Assembly (NCBI GenBank): GCA_025769875.1
Contig: JAGFNK010000504.1
Span: 1 to 37,951, forward strand
Reading direction: 5' to 3'
DNA length: 37,951 nucleotides
Origin: Russula earlei
Lineage: Eukaryota; Basidiomycota; Agaricomycetes; Russulales; Russulaceae
The position numbers were made by a program, and so were the translations under genes. The notes beneath the pieces were generated by a model. The model searched no databases and was not told where the DNA came from. It saw nothing but the letters and a program-made list of their open reading frames with translations. Each line of letters begins with the position of its first letter. Positions within the stretch are counted from its first letter, which is position 1. Of this stretch, positions 1 to 9,908 are shown in pieces.

Positions 1-504
1 GACAAGGTCACGGTTGGTAGGCAGTACCGCAAAAGTGTGGGCGATTTTGGCCCGGAATGGGGAAACAAAGATGTCGGTGGATGGTCACTGGAGCAAGTGA
101 CCTGTAGTAGGGATGGTGGAAAGGGCGTCGCGTCGTCCTGCTTCCTCCAAAGGGCACCAGTGTTCTACCTCGTTGTGTCGGACGCGATAGACCTGAAACT
201 GGTGGGGATGGAAAGTGTATTCTGTGCAATCTGGGGGACTAAAGAAACCTTGTGGGACCGGGGGAATGTTTTCTTGGTCGGTGAGAGGGTTGTCTTCTAC
301 ATAAGTCCCTGGAAGGGGATGAACTGAAGTGGGGGGAAGTCCGGGTGGTGGAGACAGGGATGGAACCAGTGGGAGAGATTGGGGAAGGGAAAGGAGTTGG
401 ATGTCAGGAGTGTGAGGCTCTGGAGATCCAGTGGTCGGGATGTTGTTGGACACTTGATGAGTCGACTGGTCAGCACGGGTTGTGAGAGACTGTCCAGATG
501 TCAA
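1..504 (-). pseudogene. 5' ORF of LTR element A (partial)
   Basis: Minus-strand frame that begins at the inner edge of LTR A1 and runs off the left edge of the window. I see no ATG, so the true start is unknown. The first ~85 residues are rich in Pro, Ser and Thr. The stretch around residues 90-115 (FSPPDCTEYTFHPHQFQVYR, then HNEVEHWCPLEE) looks like folded protein. An in-frame TGA at 85-87 ends the open stretch, but the frame then stays open for 28 more codons to the edge, so the stop looks like decay. Its position directly downstream of the 5' LTR and primer site makes it the first ORF (gag position) of A, but no capsid or zinc-knuckle motif is visible. Function unknown. Confidence 0.55.
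487..496 (-). other. Putative self-priming primer-binding site of element A
   Basis: On the minus strand TGGACAGTCT lies 2 nt inside the LTR end. It is the exact reverse complement of AGACTGTCCA, located in the LTR at 731-740, about 35 nt downstream of the TATA box, where the transcript is expected to start. This matches the Tf1/sushi-type mechanism, in which the 5' end of the mRNA folds back to prime reverse transcription. The complementarity is seen; the mechanism is inferred. Confidence 0.6.
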
Positions 505-1460
505 GACTCACTGTTGAACTATCCAGTTCAAGAGCGAGGGATAAGCTCAAAGATGAGTCGATAGACATCCAAGATGGCGTGGGCAAGGAGTAGAGTCCAG
601 AGTAGTAACACGTACCAGAGAGGCACGGTTACCATGAGAGTAGGGCAATCACGCAGGGAAGAGGCCAGGATAGACACAAGGGGACGGTCCTTAAAGGAGT
701 ATCCCAGGAATGGAGAGTGCCGTAAACAAATGGACAGTCTGAGGACTGTCCGCTACTTTATTGAGCGCTTATATACTACAAGAGGACTGCTAAACAGGGA
801 ACAAGTCATAACCTTGTTATCAAGCACAATAGAGGGATGAGTAAGAAGTCGGAGGATGCTTACTGAGCATGCTCAGTCATGCTCAGTAAGCTGCTGAGTA
901 AGAAGGCTTCTCTTGATGAGTAAGAGCTTCCATTGTCCACGTGTTCACTGCTTTAGTGCACGTGCGAGCACCTGATTCATTTCCTGTTAGTTAGTTTAGG
1001 GCCGGTCATTTGAGGACTTGTAGTTTGGTTAGGGAATAGTGTTATCTTATAAGGCCCTTATATAGTTCTATTAGGGTCCTTAGAGTCGACCCTAATACTT
1101 CTACTAAGGTCCTTAGTATTGCCTTATAGTTCGTTCTATAGTTATTAGAGTTGATCTAATAACACGTTGTAGAGTCTTTGATACCGGGTTAGTACTCCTT
1201 GTGGAGCACCTAGAGTCGTCCTAAAGGGTCCCTAGAAGGGCCCTAATACTGTCCTTTACTGCTAGAAGGGTTGCCATTAAGTGGGGCTTGCTGTATGTCG
1301 ATTGTGCCGAGAATCGCTCGCGCAACAATGCACGCGCGATATTGTGGACACCTCTACTCACCCCTTTTGCTCGTGTGAACAGGGTGACACCATAGAGGCT
1401 GGGTTTCCTCCTATAAGGAAGGGTCCTTCAAGGGCCCTCTCTGGAGAATGGTTCATGACA
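499..1460 (-). repeat. LTR A1 (5' LTR of element A)
   Basis: A 962-bp LTR. In its transcription sense (minus) it starts TGTCATGAACC and ends AGTCTTGACA. Four more copies or fragments occur in the window (21404, 26552, 31501, 33087). A primer site and an ORF follow on the left, so this is the 5' LTR of an element that continues beyond the window. On the right it abuts interrupted gag sequence of element D. The duplication expected at the far end would be ACATC, outside the window. Confidence 0.9.
731..775 (-). promoter_or_regulatory. LTR A core promoter and transcript start region
   Basis: TATATAAG (minus strand, 775-768) lies about 35 nt upstream of AGACTGTCCATTTG (740 downwards). The same pair with similar spacing occurs in LTR type E (16115 and 16147), although the rest of the two LTRs differs. 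That conservation marks the start of R. Confidence 0.55.
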
Positions 1461-1709
1461 ACATCAATGGCGACTCCTTTACAGATGAAAGCAAGAAAGT
1501 TGATGCTGCACTAACCCACTTTAAAGTAGGAACACCCACCAGAGCATGGGCCAGAGAACAAACCACTAAAGCTACGGCTCATACAGTAGCAGACTATGGA
1601 TCATGGGATGACTTAAAGAAAGCCTTTGCCGATCATTTCATCCCTGCAGAAGCAGAACTGGCCTCCGCTAACACCATGCACACCTACTATCAAGAAAAAC
1701 TACCATTTA
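1461..1709 (+). pseudogene. gag: Element D gag, N-terminal part
   Basis: The frame encodes a retrotransposon Gag-type capsid helix region: a FTDESKKVDAALTHFK stretch, then TRAWAREQ, then DDLKKAFADHFIP. These are the usual landmarks of the fungal gypsy gag domain (a flanking W and a KKAFxxxF block). The beginning is lost at the LTR A1 junction. The frame is broken by TIR-1 after the codons for EKLPF and resumes at 4935 in the same phase when TIR-1 and one TA copy are left out. Gag would form the virus-like particle in the cytoplasm. Confidence 0.8.
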
Positions 1710-2048
1710 TTGCCGTTTTCAGCGCACTTGGCGGAGCTTGAATTCCACCCAAATCGGCGCAAAAACCCCCTCAAACATGCGGGATGAATATCTCCCTCAA
1801 AACAGCTTCAATTCATATGAAATTTATTGTCCCTGAATCGCCTGAATGAGGGCTAGGCAGCCCCATTGTTTTCATGAGGTTTGAGTGAGAATTGGTGGAG
1901 CTGGACTCAAGCCACCTCCACATGTGTATTAGATGAATTACAACTCAAAATCATGGTCTATATCTATTATTTTTCCCTCATGTTGTACCCATGGGCTGTC
2001 TTGAGGCAGCCCAATAGTGTTTTTGACTCAAGTGTTGTGGTGTGCAAT
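1710..2048 (+). repeat. TIR-1 left terminal inverted repeat
   Basis: About 339 bp pairing with 4592-4932. Homology between the two ends stops just after the shared TGTGGTGTGCAA; beyond that the left side resembles TIR-3 inner sequence. The ~60-residue frame inside (starting MSENWWSW) recurs in each TIR and is not a gene. Confidence 0.85.
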
Positions 2049-2204
2049 GTTATTTCTGGTGCGATTGGAGTCACGGCCAGCCACTCATCACCCCTCTTGC
2101 CTCTCAATTCTGACCATCCTTCTTGTTTTTCACAGACAGAGAGGAGTGGGTTGCAAAGAGGGGTCCTATTCTGAACTCTTTCTACTACAGAGTAGCTAGG
2201 GTGT

Positions 2205-2213
2205 TTTTATATA
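2205..2213 (-). promoter_or_regulatory. Outward-facing TATA box in TIR-1
   Basis: TATATAAAA on the minus strand, pointing toward the left TIR. The same box and about 140 bp of downstream sequence occur at 9400 (TIR-2, plus) and 13268 (TIR-3, plus), always pointing to the nearer terminus. It could be a promoter reading out of the element; transcription itself is not shown. Confidence 0.35.
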
Positions 2214-2328
2214 CAGGAGTTGTCTCCATTGCAGGTGGTGGCAGCAGGCGTGGACGAGGAGCGAAGGCGTAGGTGGTGAGCGTGAGTTCGTAGATAGAGA
2301 CGTAGGTGGCGAGGACTCAAGAAAGAGG

Positions 2329-3284
2329 ATGCGTGGGGTGGCTTGCGCAGGGGTGGGATTTGTCGTCTTGCGGCAGCGGTGGCAGGGTCGTCTCCACTGC
2401 AGGTGTCGGCAGCAGACATGGGCAAGAGCACGTGAACGGATGGGGAGGCGATGTGGGAGGCGGTGTGCTGTTGGCATCGGCGACTGCTTCTCCTGCGGTG
2501 GCTTCTGCTCCTGTTGTGGCGTGTTGTGGCTAAGTTCATGGCCAAGGCCTTCTTGGTCTTCTGGGGTGGTGCTGGTGGTGAGGGGTTGCGACGGTGCGGC
2601 GGTGCTGGTGTCGCACAAAACTACTAAAGCGGCGGCTGTGACTGAGAAGACTGAGGCTGAGGCTGAGAAGGTGGCAGCGGACTGAGCTGGTGCGACAGTG
2701 GAGGCAGACAGGGCGGAGGTGATGACTGAGGGCAACACAGGGGCGACGGCGGCTGTGGCTGACAAGGGCGTGGCGGCAGTGGCTTGTGAGATGGTGGTGG
2801 AGGTGGCGGCATGTGGCGCTAAGATGTCGGTGGCTGAGGCTGAGGCTACGGCGGCGGCTGACGAGACTAAGGTGGCGGCAAGGCTAAGAGCGTGGTGGCA
2901 GCGGTTGACTGATCTGAAGCTGGGGCGACAGAGACGGCTGGCAAAACTAGGGGCGCGGTGGCGGCGGCTGAGACTGAGAAGGCTGAGGCTGAGGGCAGGG
3001 TGGAGACAGCGGTGGCTGGCGATGCTGGTGCTATGACGGACTGGGCTGAACTGACAAGTATGGGTGAGGCTAAGACGGAGACTGATGCGAAGTCGGCGGC
3101 TGGCACGACTGAGGCTACTGTGGTGACAGACGAGGCGACGGACGAGACAGTGCATAAAGAGTCGTGTGGCTTATTCATCAACTGTCCACCTGTCCACTCC
3201 TACTCCAGGACGATGACAGGGCGTTCTTCCCTTCCCAGAGCCACTCACCATACCTTGCTCTACCCCTCCATTTCAACCCCCTAA
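2329..3284 (+). pseudogene. Ala/Glu/Thr-rich frame in TIR-1 (uncharacterised)
   Basis: Two overlapping plus-strand frames. The first covers 2329-3036 with one TGA at 2683-2685 and contains a long run of Ala, Glu, Thr, Val and Asp built from degenerate GCT GAG-like repeats. The second (2958-3284) continues the same protein after a frameshift. The equivalent frames exist in TIR-2 (minus) and TIR-3 (minus, 11262-12294). The potential splice donor at 3154 reads AT where TIR-2 has GT, so the copy could not splice as TIR-2 might. GC-rich triplet repeats stay open in several frames by chance, so coding is uncertain. Confidence 0.3.
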
Positions 3285-4370
3285 ACCCTCATGGGCTCAA
3301 AGCAACATGCTTCAAAACACCGGCCTGCACCGACACATACTACTGGCCAAAGGAAGGCTGCCTGAAAAAAAAACTGGTGGAAATGAAAGTGACAGCTCAG
3401 GCACTCCCACTCGACCGAAGTGATCACAACCATGAGCTCAGGCTTCCAAGACATCCCTTCCTGCTATTGATGAGGATGGGGAGGAAGAGTCCTATGCCTA
3501 TGTAAATGCAGAAGCCTGGGAACTCACTACAGCACAAACGCACGGACCACAAGACATGCAAAATTGTCGCAAAGGCGCATGGCCTCGATGTCGACTCACC
3601 CACACAGCTATATGGCTGGCCGCAAATCGCTTACAAGAGCACATATGTGCATATTCCTTTTGTGCCATCTCCTCTTTGTCCTCACATCATCATCATCGTC
3701 GCCACCAGCACGCCACCCTCGCCCCCATCAACCGCCGCATGCCCTTGCCCTCAACGCCCCCGCCTTCACCATGCACCGACGAGTCCCAATGCACAGCCAA
3801 AGAGCCCCGTACCACGCCACCATCTTTGTTGCCATCAGACGGTGTTGCTACTGTACATTTCGGTATGCTTTTCTCCCCTTTTTTACTAGACTCTCATTTT
3901 GTTAGTCAGAGATCTGCACACCGCCTGTGCGTCCATTTCCCAGCCTGCTGCTGTCTTCCCTCTCCCTTTCTACTTCCATGCCCCCTTGCTCCTCTACCTC
4001 GCATCTGCCATCCAAGTTCTCCAATCGTCCCACCTGCAATCGCATTCAGCAGCGCCATCAGCGCCCAAGCGACCACCCACCAGCACTCTCCCTATCCCCC
4101 CTCCAGCCTCTCCTTTGCATCGTCTCCCCCTCCTCACATCGCAACTCAACCACACCCCTCGTCACCACACCTGGCCTCGGCCATCCTTCACAAATTGCCA
4201 CACACCACTACCACAGTCGCTGGAGACCACAACTTGATACCTCGTGTCGTCCAGCTTCAGTCCCCTTCTCACGTCTAGATTTCATTTCATATGCCTGTCT
4301 TTTGTGCTTTTCCTGTCCCTTAGTTTTAGTTCTAACCTGTATCTGCTACCATGTTGAATAAAGTTGCCCT
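3160..4370 (+). pseudogene. Unique cargo segment of TIR-1 with AATAAA end
   Basis: About 1.2 kb shared with TIR-2 (7220-8420, reversed). In TIR-2 one frame here is open; in TIR-1 it is broken by small indels (for example the A-run near 3366) and by loss of the donor GT. An AATAAA at 4356-4361, about 80 bp after the end of the cargo frame, is placed like a polyadenylation signal. I do not recognise the product. Confidence 0.4.
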
Positions 4371-4591
4371 GTTGTTCCCTTATCATCTGTGTGAACCTGA
4401 GTGCAGTCGAATGAACAAACGCGTTCTCGTGTTCCCACTAGGTGCTCCTCCTCTTTGGAGCTTCAGTCTTATGAAGTCATTCTGCATTCTTGGACACACT
4501 TCACCACCCCATGGGCTCAGGTGTGCACTTCCTGGGGGGGCTCCTTCCCAGCACATGACCGTGCTACTGTCACACGATATGAGGGAAATGA

Positions 4592-4932
4592 TGTTGCACA
4601 CCACAACGCTTGAGTCAAAAACACTATGAGGCTGCCTCAAGACAGCCCATGGGTACAACATGAGGGAAAAATAATAGATATAGACCATGATTTTGAGTTG
4701 TAATTCATCTAATACACATGTGGAGGTGGCTTGAGTCCAGCTCCACCAATTCTCACTCAAATCTCATGAAAACAATGGGGCTGCCTAGCCCTCATTCAGG
4801 CAATTCAGGGACAATAAGTTTTATGTGAATTGAAGCTGTTTTGAGGGAGAAATTCACCCCACACGTTTGAGAGGGTTTTCTGCGCCGATTTGGGTGGAAT
4901 TCAAACTCCGCCAAGTGTGCTGAAAATGGCAA
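4592..4932 (-). repeat. TIR-1 right terminal inverted repeat
   Basis: Inverse partner of 1710-2048, more diverged than the TIR-3 ends (for example TGCTGAAAATGGCAA at the tip where the others have GCGCTGAAAACGGCAA). Confidence 0.85.
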
Positions 4933-4934
4933 TA

Positions 4935-5560
4935 ATGAATGGTATCAGAAATGGTCACACCATGCATCACGAGCTACCACTGATGAAAGGACAAAGATGT
5001 ATGCATTCAGGAAGAACATTAACCCAGCCCTACATCAAAAAAATATTGGGAATCACACCGACACCAACTACACTTGCAGCCCTTGTCAAAGCAGCAAGAG
5101 AATTTGACAACCTTTTCCACCTATATAATTCCACGGCCTTTCAAGGAGGATGCTCTGTGCATACTCAAGGATTAAACACTCAAGGATCAGACCATCCATT
5201 GGAAATTAACTTGTACCAAGGAGAACCTAACGAACGACCCTGGGAATCCAGATGTGAAAGAAAACCCCTCACAGATGCAGAGAAAGAGTTTCGACGCAAG
5301 AAACAGCCTCTGTTACTACTGTGGAAAGAAGAACCATATGACAAATCAATGTCAAGCAAAGAAAGCAGCCCAAGGATGCCAACAACAAGGATCTTGCCCC
5401 CAAACAGTCAGAGCTACAACCATCCAAGATGAAAACATCGAACCTGCGCAAGAAGAACCTGTTCCCATTGCATCATTGACAACTTGGAGAGAAACACTTG
5501 TGGACTCAATCCTCTGCCCAAGATCTGCTCCAATGGATTTTTAATTGGACCCTCTTCTGC
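4935..5560 (+). pseudogene. gag: Element D gag, C-terminal part with zinc knuckle
   Basis: Continues the gag reading after TIR-1. A one-base gain in the A-run around 5037 shifts the frame. The protein then shows ILGITPTPTTLAALVKAARE, a typical gag linker, and a CCHC zinc knuckle (CYYCGKKNHMTNQC, codons near 5308-5350) for binding genomic RNA. The knuckle lies in a third frame, so gag has at least two frameshifts. It overlaps the start of the protease frame, which is usual for gypsy gag-pol. Confidence 0.8.
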
Positions 5561-6645
5561 ACCAAGAAGGGACGTGGTCCAAATCAGTATGATACAAAGA
5601 GAAATCAATTACCCCAAAGTTTTTACCAAGAATATTCGCTCCCCATCCATCACCTTGAAAGTTACTCTTGTGGGGAAGATAAGCAGCAAAGAAATCGGTG
5701 CAAGAGCCCTGCTTGACAGTGGAGCAGAAGGAATGATAATCCATGAACAATTCGCACAAAGACACCACCTGCACCTCCGAACTATGACCAAACCCTTGCC
5801 AGCACAAAATGTAGATGGAACACAAAATGCCAATGGACTAATATGCTTTAGCACCATCCAAAGACTTCACATACAAGCGCACACAGGTGCTACTCATGAC
5901 GAACAAGCAGAATTCCTTGTCACTAACATTGGAGATCATGACATCATCTTAGGGACAGATTGGCTATGACACCACAACCCAGATATCAATCGGGCAAATG
6001 ATACAATAACACTGAGGAACTGCCCCCAAACCTGCCTTACCACACACCCAAGCATAACCATTGCATCTGCATCTGGAATGCAGAATTACCAAATACAAGT
6101 GCTTACTTTCCCTGAAGAAGAAGAACCTAAGTTTGCAAACATTGCTGCATTAATCTTCCCAGATACTGAAGGACTATTGAACCCCTGTGTTGACGAACAA
6201 ATCTATGATGCATTTAGACCAATGACAATCAGCATAAGAGCCAAATCAACCACAGCTACCAAACTAGCCCATGCAGAAACACCCCCCAAGACATTAGACA
6301 AACTTATCTCTGCCCAATTCATAAAATGGTGAAAGGTTTTCAATGAACAAGCTTCCCAACACCTTCCTGCTCACCAACCATGGGACCATGCAATCAATCT
6401 GAAACCAGGGATTGCCTGACACGATTCTGGTATCTATCGACTTACTCCCAAAGAACTACAAGCCTTAAAAGAATATCCAGATGAACACTTGAAAAAAGGC
6501 ACTATCCGACCATCAAAAGCAGCTATTGCCAGTTCATTCTTCTTTGTAGAAAAGAAAGGAGGAAATCTATGACCAGTACAAGACTACAGAGCCCTGAACA
6601 CAGCAACTGTCAAAGATGCATGCCCACTACCTTTGATTCCTGAAT
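5484..6645 (+). pseudogene. pol: Element D pol: aspartic protease and start of reverse transcriptase
   Basis: One frame throughout, interrupted by TGA at 5967, 6330, 6417 and 6570. The retropepsin has its catalytic motif ARALLDSGAEGMII (near 5700-5742) and the second hallmark DIILGTDWL just before the first stop. The RT N-terminus follows: KKGTIRPSKA, SFFFVEKKGG, then PVQDYRALN. The frame ends at PLIPEL where TIR-2 begins. The four stops sit next to motifs whose family members usually have Arg (for example NL*PVQDYR), consistent with CGA to TGA change. The RT catalytic core with the YxDD box is absent from D. Confidence 0.85.
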
Positions 6646-6647
6646 TA

Positions 6648-6990
6648 TTGCCGTTTTCAGCACACTTGGCGGAGCTTGAATTCCACCCAAATCGGCGCAG
6701 AAAACCCTCTCAAACGTGCGGGGCGAATATCTCCCTCAAAACAGCTTCAATTCACATAAAACTTATTGTCCCTGAATCGCCTGAATGAGGGCTAGGCAGC
6801 CCCATTGTTTTCATGAGATTTGAGTGAGAATTGGTGGAGCTGGACTCAGGCCACCTCCACATGTGTATTAGATGAATTACAACTCAAAATCACGGTCTAT
6901 ATCTATTATTTTTCCCTCATGTTGTACCCATGGGCTGTCTTGAGGCAGCCCCATAGTGTTTTTGACTCAAGCGTTGTGGTGTGCAACGTC
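6648..6990 (+). repeat. TIR-2 left terminal inverted repeat
   Basis: About 343 bp pairing with 9563-9908. Its inner continuation (TCCCTCATATCGTGTGACAG) matches the right side of TIR-1. Confidence 0.85.
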
Positions 6991-7301
6991 GTTTCCCTCA
7001 TATCGTGTGACAGTAGCACGGTCGTGTGCCGGGAAGGAGCCCCCCCAGGAAGTGCACACCTGAGCCCATGGGGCGGTGAAGTGTGTCCAAGAATGCAGAA
7101 TGACTTCATAAGACTGAAGCTCCAAAGAGGAGGAGCACCTAGCGGGAACGCGAGAACGCGTTTGTTCATTCGACTGCACTCAGGTTCACACAGATGATAA
7201 GGGAACAACAGGGCAACTTTATTCAACATGGTAGCAGATACAGGTTAGAACTAAGGCTAAGGGACAGGAAAAGCACAAAAGACAGTCATATGAAAGGAAA
7301 T

Positions 7302-8654
7302 CTAGACGTGAGAAGGGGACCGAAGCTGGACGATGCGAGGTATCGAGTTGTGGTCTCCAGCGGCTGTGGTAGTGGCGTGTGGCGATTTGTGAAGGATGGC
7401 CGAGGCCAGGTGTGGTGATGAGGGGTGTGGTCGAGTCACGACGCGAGGAGGGGGAGACGATGCAAAGGAGAGGCTGGAGGGGGGATAGGGAGAGTGCTGG
7501 TGGGTGGTCGCTTGGGCGCTGATGGCGCTGCCGAACGCGATTGCGGGTGGGACGATTGGAGAACTTGGATGGCAGATGCGAGGGAGAGGAGCAAGGGGGC
7601 GTGGAAGTAGAAAGGGAGAGGGAAGACGGCGGCAGGCTGGGAAATGGACGCATAGGCGGTGTGCAGATCTCTGACTAACAAAATGAGAGTCTAGTAAAAA
7701 AGGGGAGAAAAGCATACCGAAATGTACAGTAGCAACACTGTCCGATGGCAACGAAGACGGCGGCGTGGTACGGGGCTCTTCGGCTGTGCGTTGGGACTCG
7801 TCAGTGCATGGTGAAGGCGGGGGCGTTGAGGGCAAGGGCATGCGGCGGTTGATGGGGGCGAGGGTGGTGTGCTGGTGGCGACGATGATGATGATGTGAGG
7901 ACGAAGAGGAGATGGCACGAAAGGAATACGCACATATGTACTCTTGTAAGCGATTCGTGGCCAGCCATATAGCTGTGTGGGTGAGTCGACATCGAGGCCA
8001 TGCGCCTTTGCGACAATTTTGCATGTCTTGTGGTCCGTGCGTTTGTGCTGTAGTGAGTTCCCAGGCTTCTGCATTTACATAGACATAGGACTCTTCCTCC
8101 CCATCCTCATCAATAGCAGGAAGGGATGTCTTGGAAGCCTGAGCTCGTGGTTGTGATCGCTTCGGTCGAGTGGGAGTGCCTGAGCTGTCACTTTCATTTC
8201 CACCAGTTTTTTTTCGGGCAGCTTTCCTTTGGCCAGTAGTACGTGTCGGTGCAGGCCGGCGTTTTGAAGCACGTTGCTTTCGAGCCCATGAGGGTTTAGG
8301 GGGTTGAAATGGAGGGGTAGAGCAAGGTATGGTGAGCAGCTCTGGGAAGGGAAGAACGCCCTGTCGTCGTCCTGGAGTAGGAGTTGGACAGGTGGACGGT
8401 TGATGAATAAGCCACACGACTCTTTACGCACTGTCTCGTCCGTCGCCTCATCCGTCGCCACAGTAGCCTCAGTCGTGCCAGCCTGCCGACTTCGCATCAG
8501 TCTCCGTCTTAGCCTCGCCCGTACTCGTCAGTTCAGCCCAGTCCGTCATAGCACCAGCATCGCCAGCCGCCGCCGTCTCCACCCTGCCCTCAGCCTCAGC
8601 CTTCTCAGTCTCAGCCGCCGCCACCGCGCCCCTAGTTTTGCCAGCCATCTCCAT
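7302..8654 (-). CDS. Possible two-exon cargo gene of TIR-2 (uncharacterised)
   Basis: The downstream exon runs on the minus strand from about 8371 to the stop at 7302. It begins with a Pro-rich stretch, then a strongly basic, nuclear-looking segment (KPSWARKQRASKRRPAPTR) and an acidic patch (AIDEDGEEES), then low-complexity Ser/His/Pro. A candidate intron at 8372-8427 (56 nt, GTAAAG...CTCCAG, phase 1) would join it to the Ala/Glu/Thr-rich frame ending TDEATDETV. A second, very short intron (8048-8078) would lead into HKRTDHKTCKIVAKAHGLDV, which also looks coding. An extra base near 8488 breaks the upstream exon in this copy. AATAAA lies about 75 nt past the stop. No domain is recognised. The tail after about residue 170 may be noncoding. 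Confidence 0.35.
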
Positions 8655-9399
8655 CGCCCCACCTTCAGATCAGTCAACCTGCCACCACTGCGCTCTTAGC
8701 CTTGCCAGCCTGCCTTAGTCTCGTCAGCCGCCGCCGTAGCCTCAGCCTCAGCCACCGAATGTCTTAGCGCCACACGCTGCCGCCTCCACCACCGTCTCAC
8801 AAGCCACCGCCACCACGCCCTTGTCAGCCACAGCCGCCATCGCCCCTGCGTTGCCCTCAGTCGTCGCCTCCGCCCCGTCCGCCTCCACCGTCGCACCAGC
8901 TCAGTCCACCGCCACCTTCTCAGTCTCAGCCTCAGTCTTCTCAGTCACAGCTGCCGCTTTAGTAGTTTTGCGCGACACCAGCACCGCTGCACCGTCGCAA
9001 CCCCTCGCCACCAGCACCACCCCAGAAGACCAAGAAGGCCTCGGCCACGAACTTAGCCACAACACGCCACAACAGGAGCAGAAGCCGCTGCCACGCCGCC
9101 GCCACCGCAGGAGAAGCAGTCACCGACGCCAACAGCACACCGCACGCCGCCTCCCACATCGCCTCCCCATCCATTCGTGCGCTCTCGCCCACGTCTGCTG
9201 CCGACACCTGCAGTGGAGACGACCCCGCCACCGCCACCGCAAGACTGACAGATCCCACCCCCGCGCAAGCCGCCCCACAGCATCCTCTTTCTCGAAGTCC
9301 TCGCCACCTACGTCTCTATCTACGAACTCACACTCACCGCCTACGCCTTCACTCCTCGTCCACGCCTGCTGCCACCACCTGCAATGGAGACGACTCCTG

Positions 9400-9408
9400 T
9401 ATATAAAA
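9400..9408 (+). promoter_or_regulatory. Outward-facing TATA box in TIR-2
   Basis: TATATAAAA pointing to the right terminus; counterpart of the boxes at 2205 and 13268. Confidence 0.35.
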
Positions 9409-9562
9409 ACACCCTAGCTACTCTGTAGTAGAAAGAGTTCAGAATAGGACCCCTCTTTGCAACCCACTCCTCTCTGTCTGTGAAAAACAAGAAGGATGGT
9501 CAGAATCGAGAGGCTGAGAGGGGTGATGAGTGGCTGGCCACGACTCCAATTGCACTGGAAAT

Positions 9563-9908
9563 AACGTTGCACACCACAACACTTGAGTCAAAAACACTAT
9601 GGGGCTGCCTCAAGACAGCCCATGGGTACAACATGAGGGAAAAATAATAGATATAGACCATGATTTTGAGTTGTAATTCATCTAATACACATGTGGAGGT
9701 GGCTTGAGTCCAGCTCCACCAATTCTCACTCAAATCTCATGAAAACAATGGGGCTGCCTAGCCCTCATTCAGGCGATTCAGGGACAATAAATTTCATATG
9801 AATTGAAGCTGTTTTGAGGGAGATATTATCATCCCGCATGTTTGAGGGGGTTTCTGCGCCGATTTGGGTGGAATTCAAGCTCCGCCAAGTGCGCTGAAAA
9901 CAGGCAAA
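9563..9908 (-). repeat. TIR-2 right terminal inverted repeat
   Basis: Inverse partner of 6648-6990, with two one-base insertions at the extreme tip and a three-base difference (ATATTATCATCC) inside. Confidence 0.85.

Larger units (their letters stand above)
1710..4932 (+). mobile_element. TIR-1: long terminal-inverted-repeat element
   Basis: A 3,223-bp element bounded by TTGCCGTTTTCAGCGCACTT at the left and its imperfect inverse at the right. TA flanks both ends (1708-1709, 4933-4934), and the empty site is TTAA within gag. Inner parts: a left TIR, a TATA-containing segment, a GC-rich trinucleotide-like region (about 2240-3150), a unique segment (about 3160-4360) ending with an AATAAA signal, and a right TIR. 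TIR-2 is the same element in reverse orientation. No DDE transposase, helicase or other mobility protein can be recognised. It is probably a non-autonomous DNA transposon; the superfamily is undetermined (TA duplication would fit Tc1/mariner-like enzymes). Confidence 0.8.
6648..9908 (-). mobile_element. TIR-2: long terminal-inverted-repeat element, reverse orientation
   Basis: A 3,261-bp element, collinear with TIR-1 when read on the minus strand. TA flanks are at 6646-6647 and 9909-9910; the right tip is imperfect (CAGGCAAATAA). Unlike TIR-1 and TIR-3, leaving it out does not restore the host frame: about 190 residues of RT are missing between PLIPEL and WGDNEEQAF. Either the host was already deleted, or TIR-2 is the product of recombination between two insertions that removed the DNA between them. 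Confidence 0.8.

Noticed and set aside
1281..1514. Small frame MGLAVCRLCRESLAQQ... repeated at 22199, 32859 and 33006
   Set aside because: It lies in the U3 end of LTR A and recurs with each LTR copy.
1881..2174. Recurrent ~60-125 codon frame beginning MSENWWSWTQATSTCVLDEL in each TIR
   Set aside because: It appears six times only because it lies inside the terminal inverted repeats; outside the shared TIR the frames diverge at once and it has no family resemblance.
2196..3155. Long Ser/Ala/Arg-rich minus-strand frames in the GC-rich interiors (also 11046-12902 plus)
   Set aside because: Triplet-like GC repeats stay open in several frames on both strands; the Arg/His/Ser-rich composition is that of frame-shifted repeats.
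3506..4361. Overlapping Ser/Pro/His-rich frames in the TIR-1 cargo
   Set aside because: Three frames are open together over a CT-rich tract; only the frame matching the basic exon of TIR-2 was considered, with low confidence.
1710..4932. piggyBac assignment from the TTAA site
   Set aside because: Only TA is duplicated; piggyBac would leave TTAA on both sides and usually CCC-type tips.
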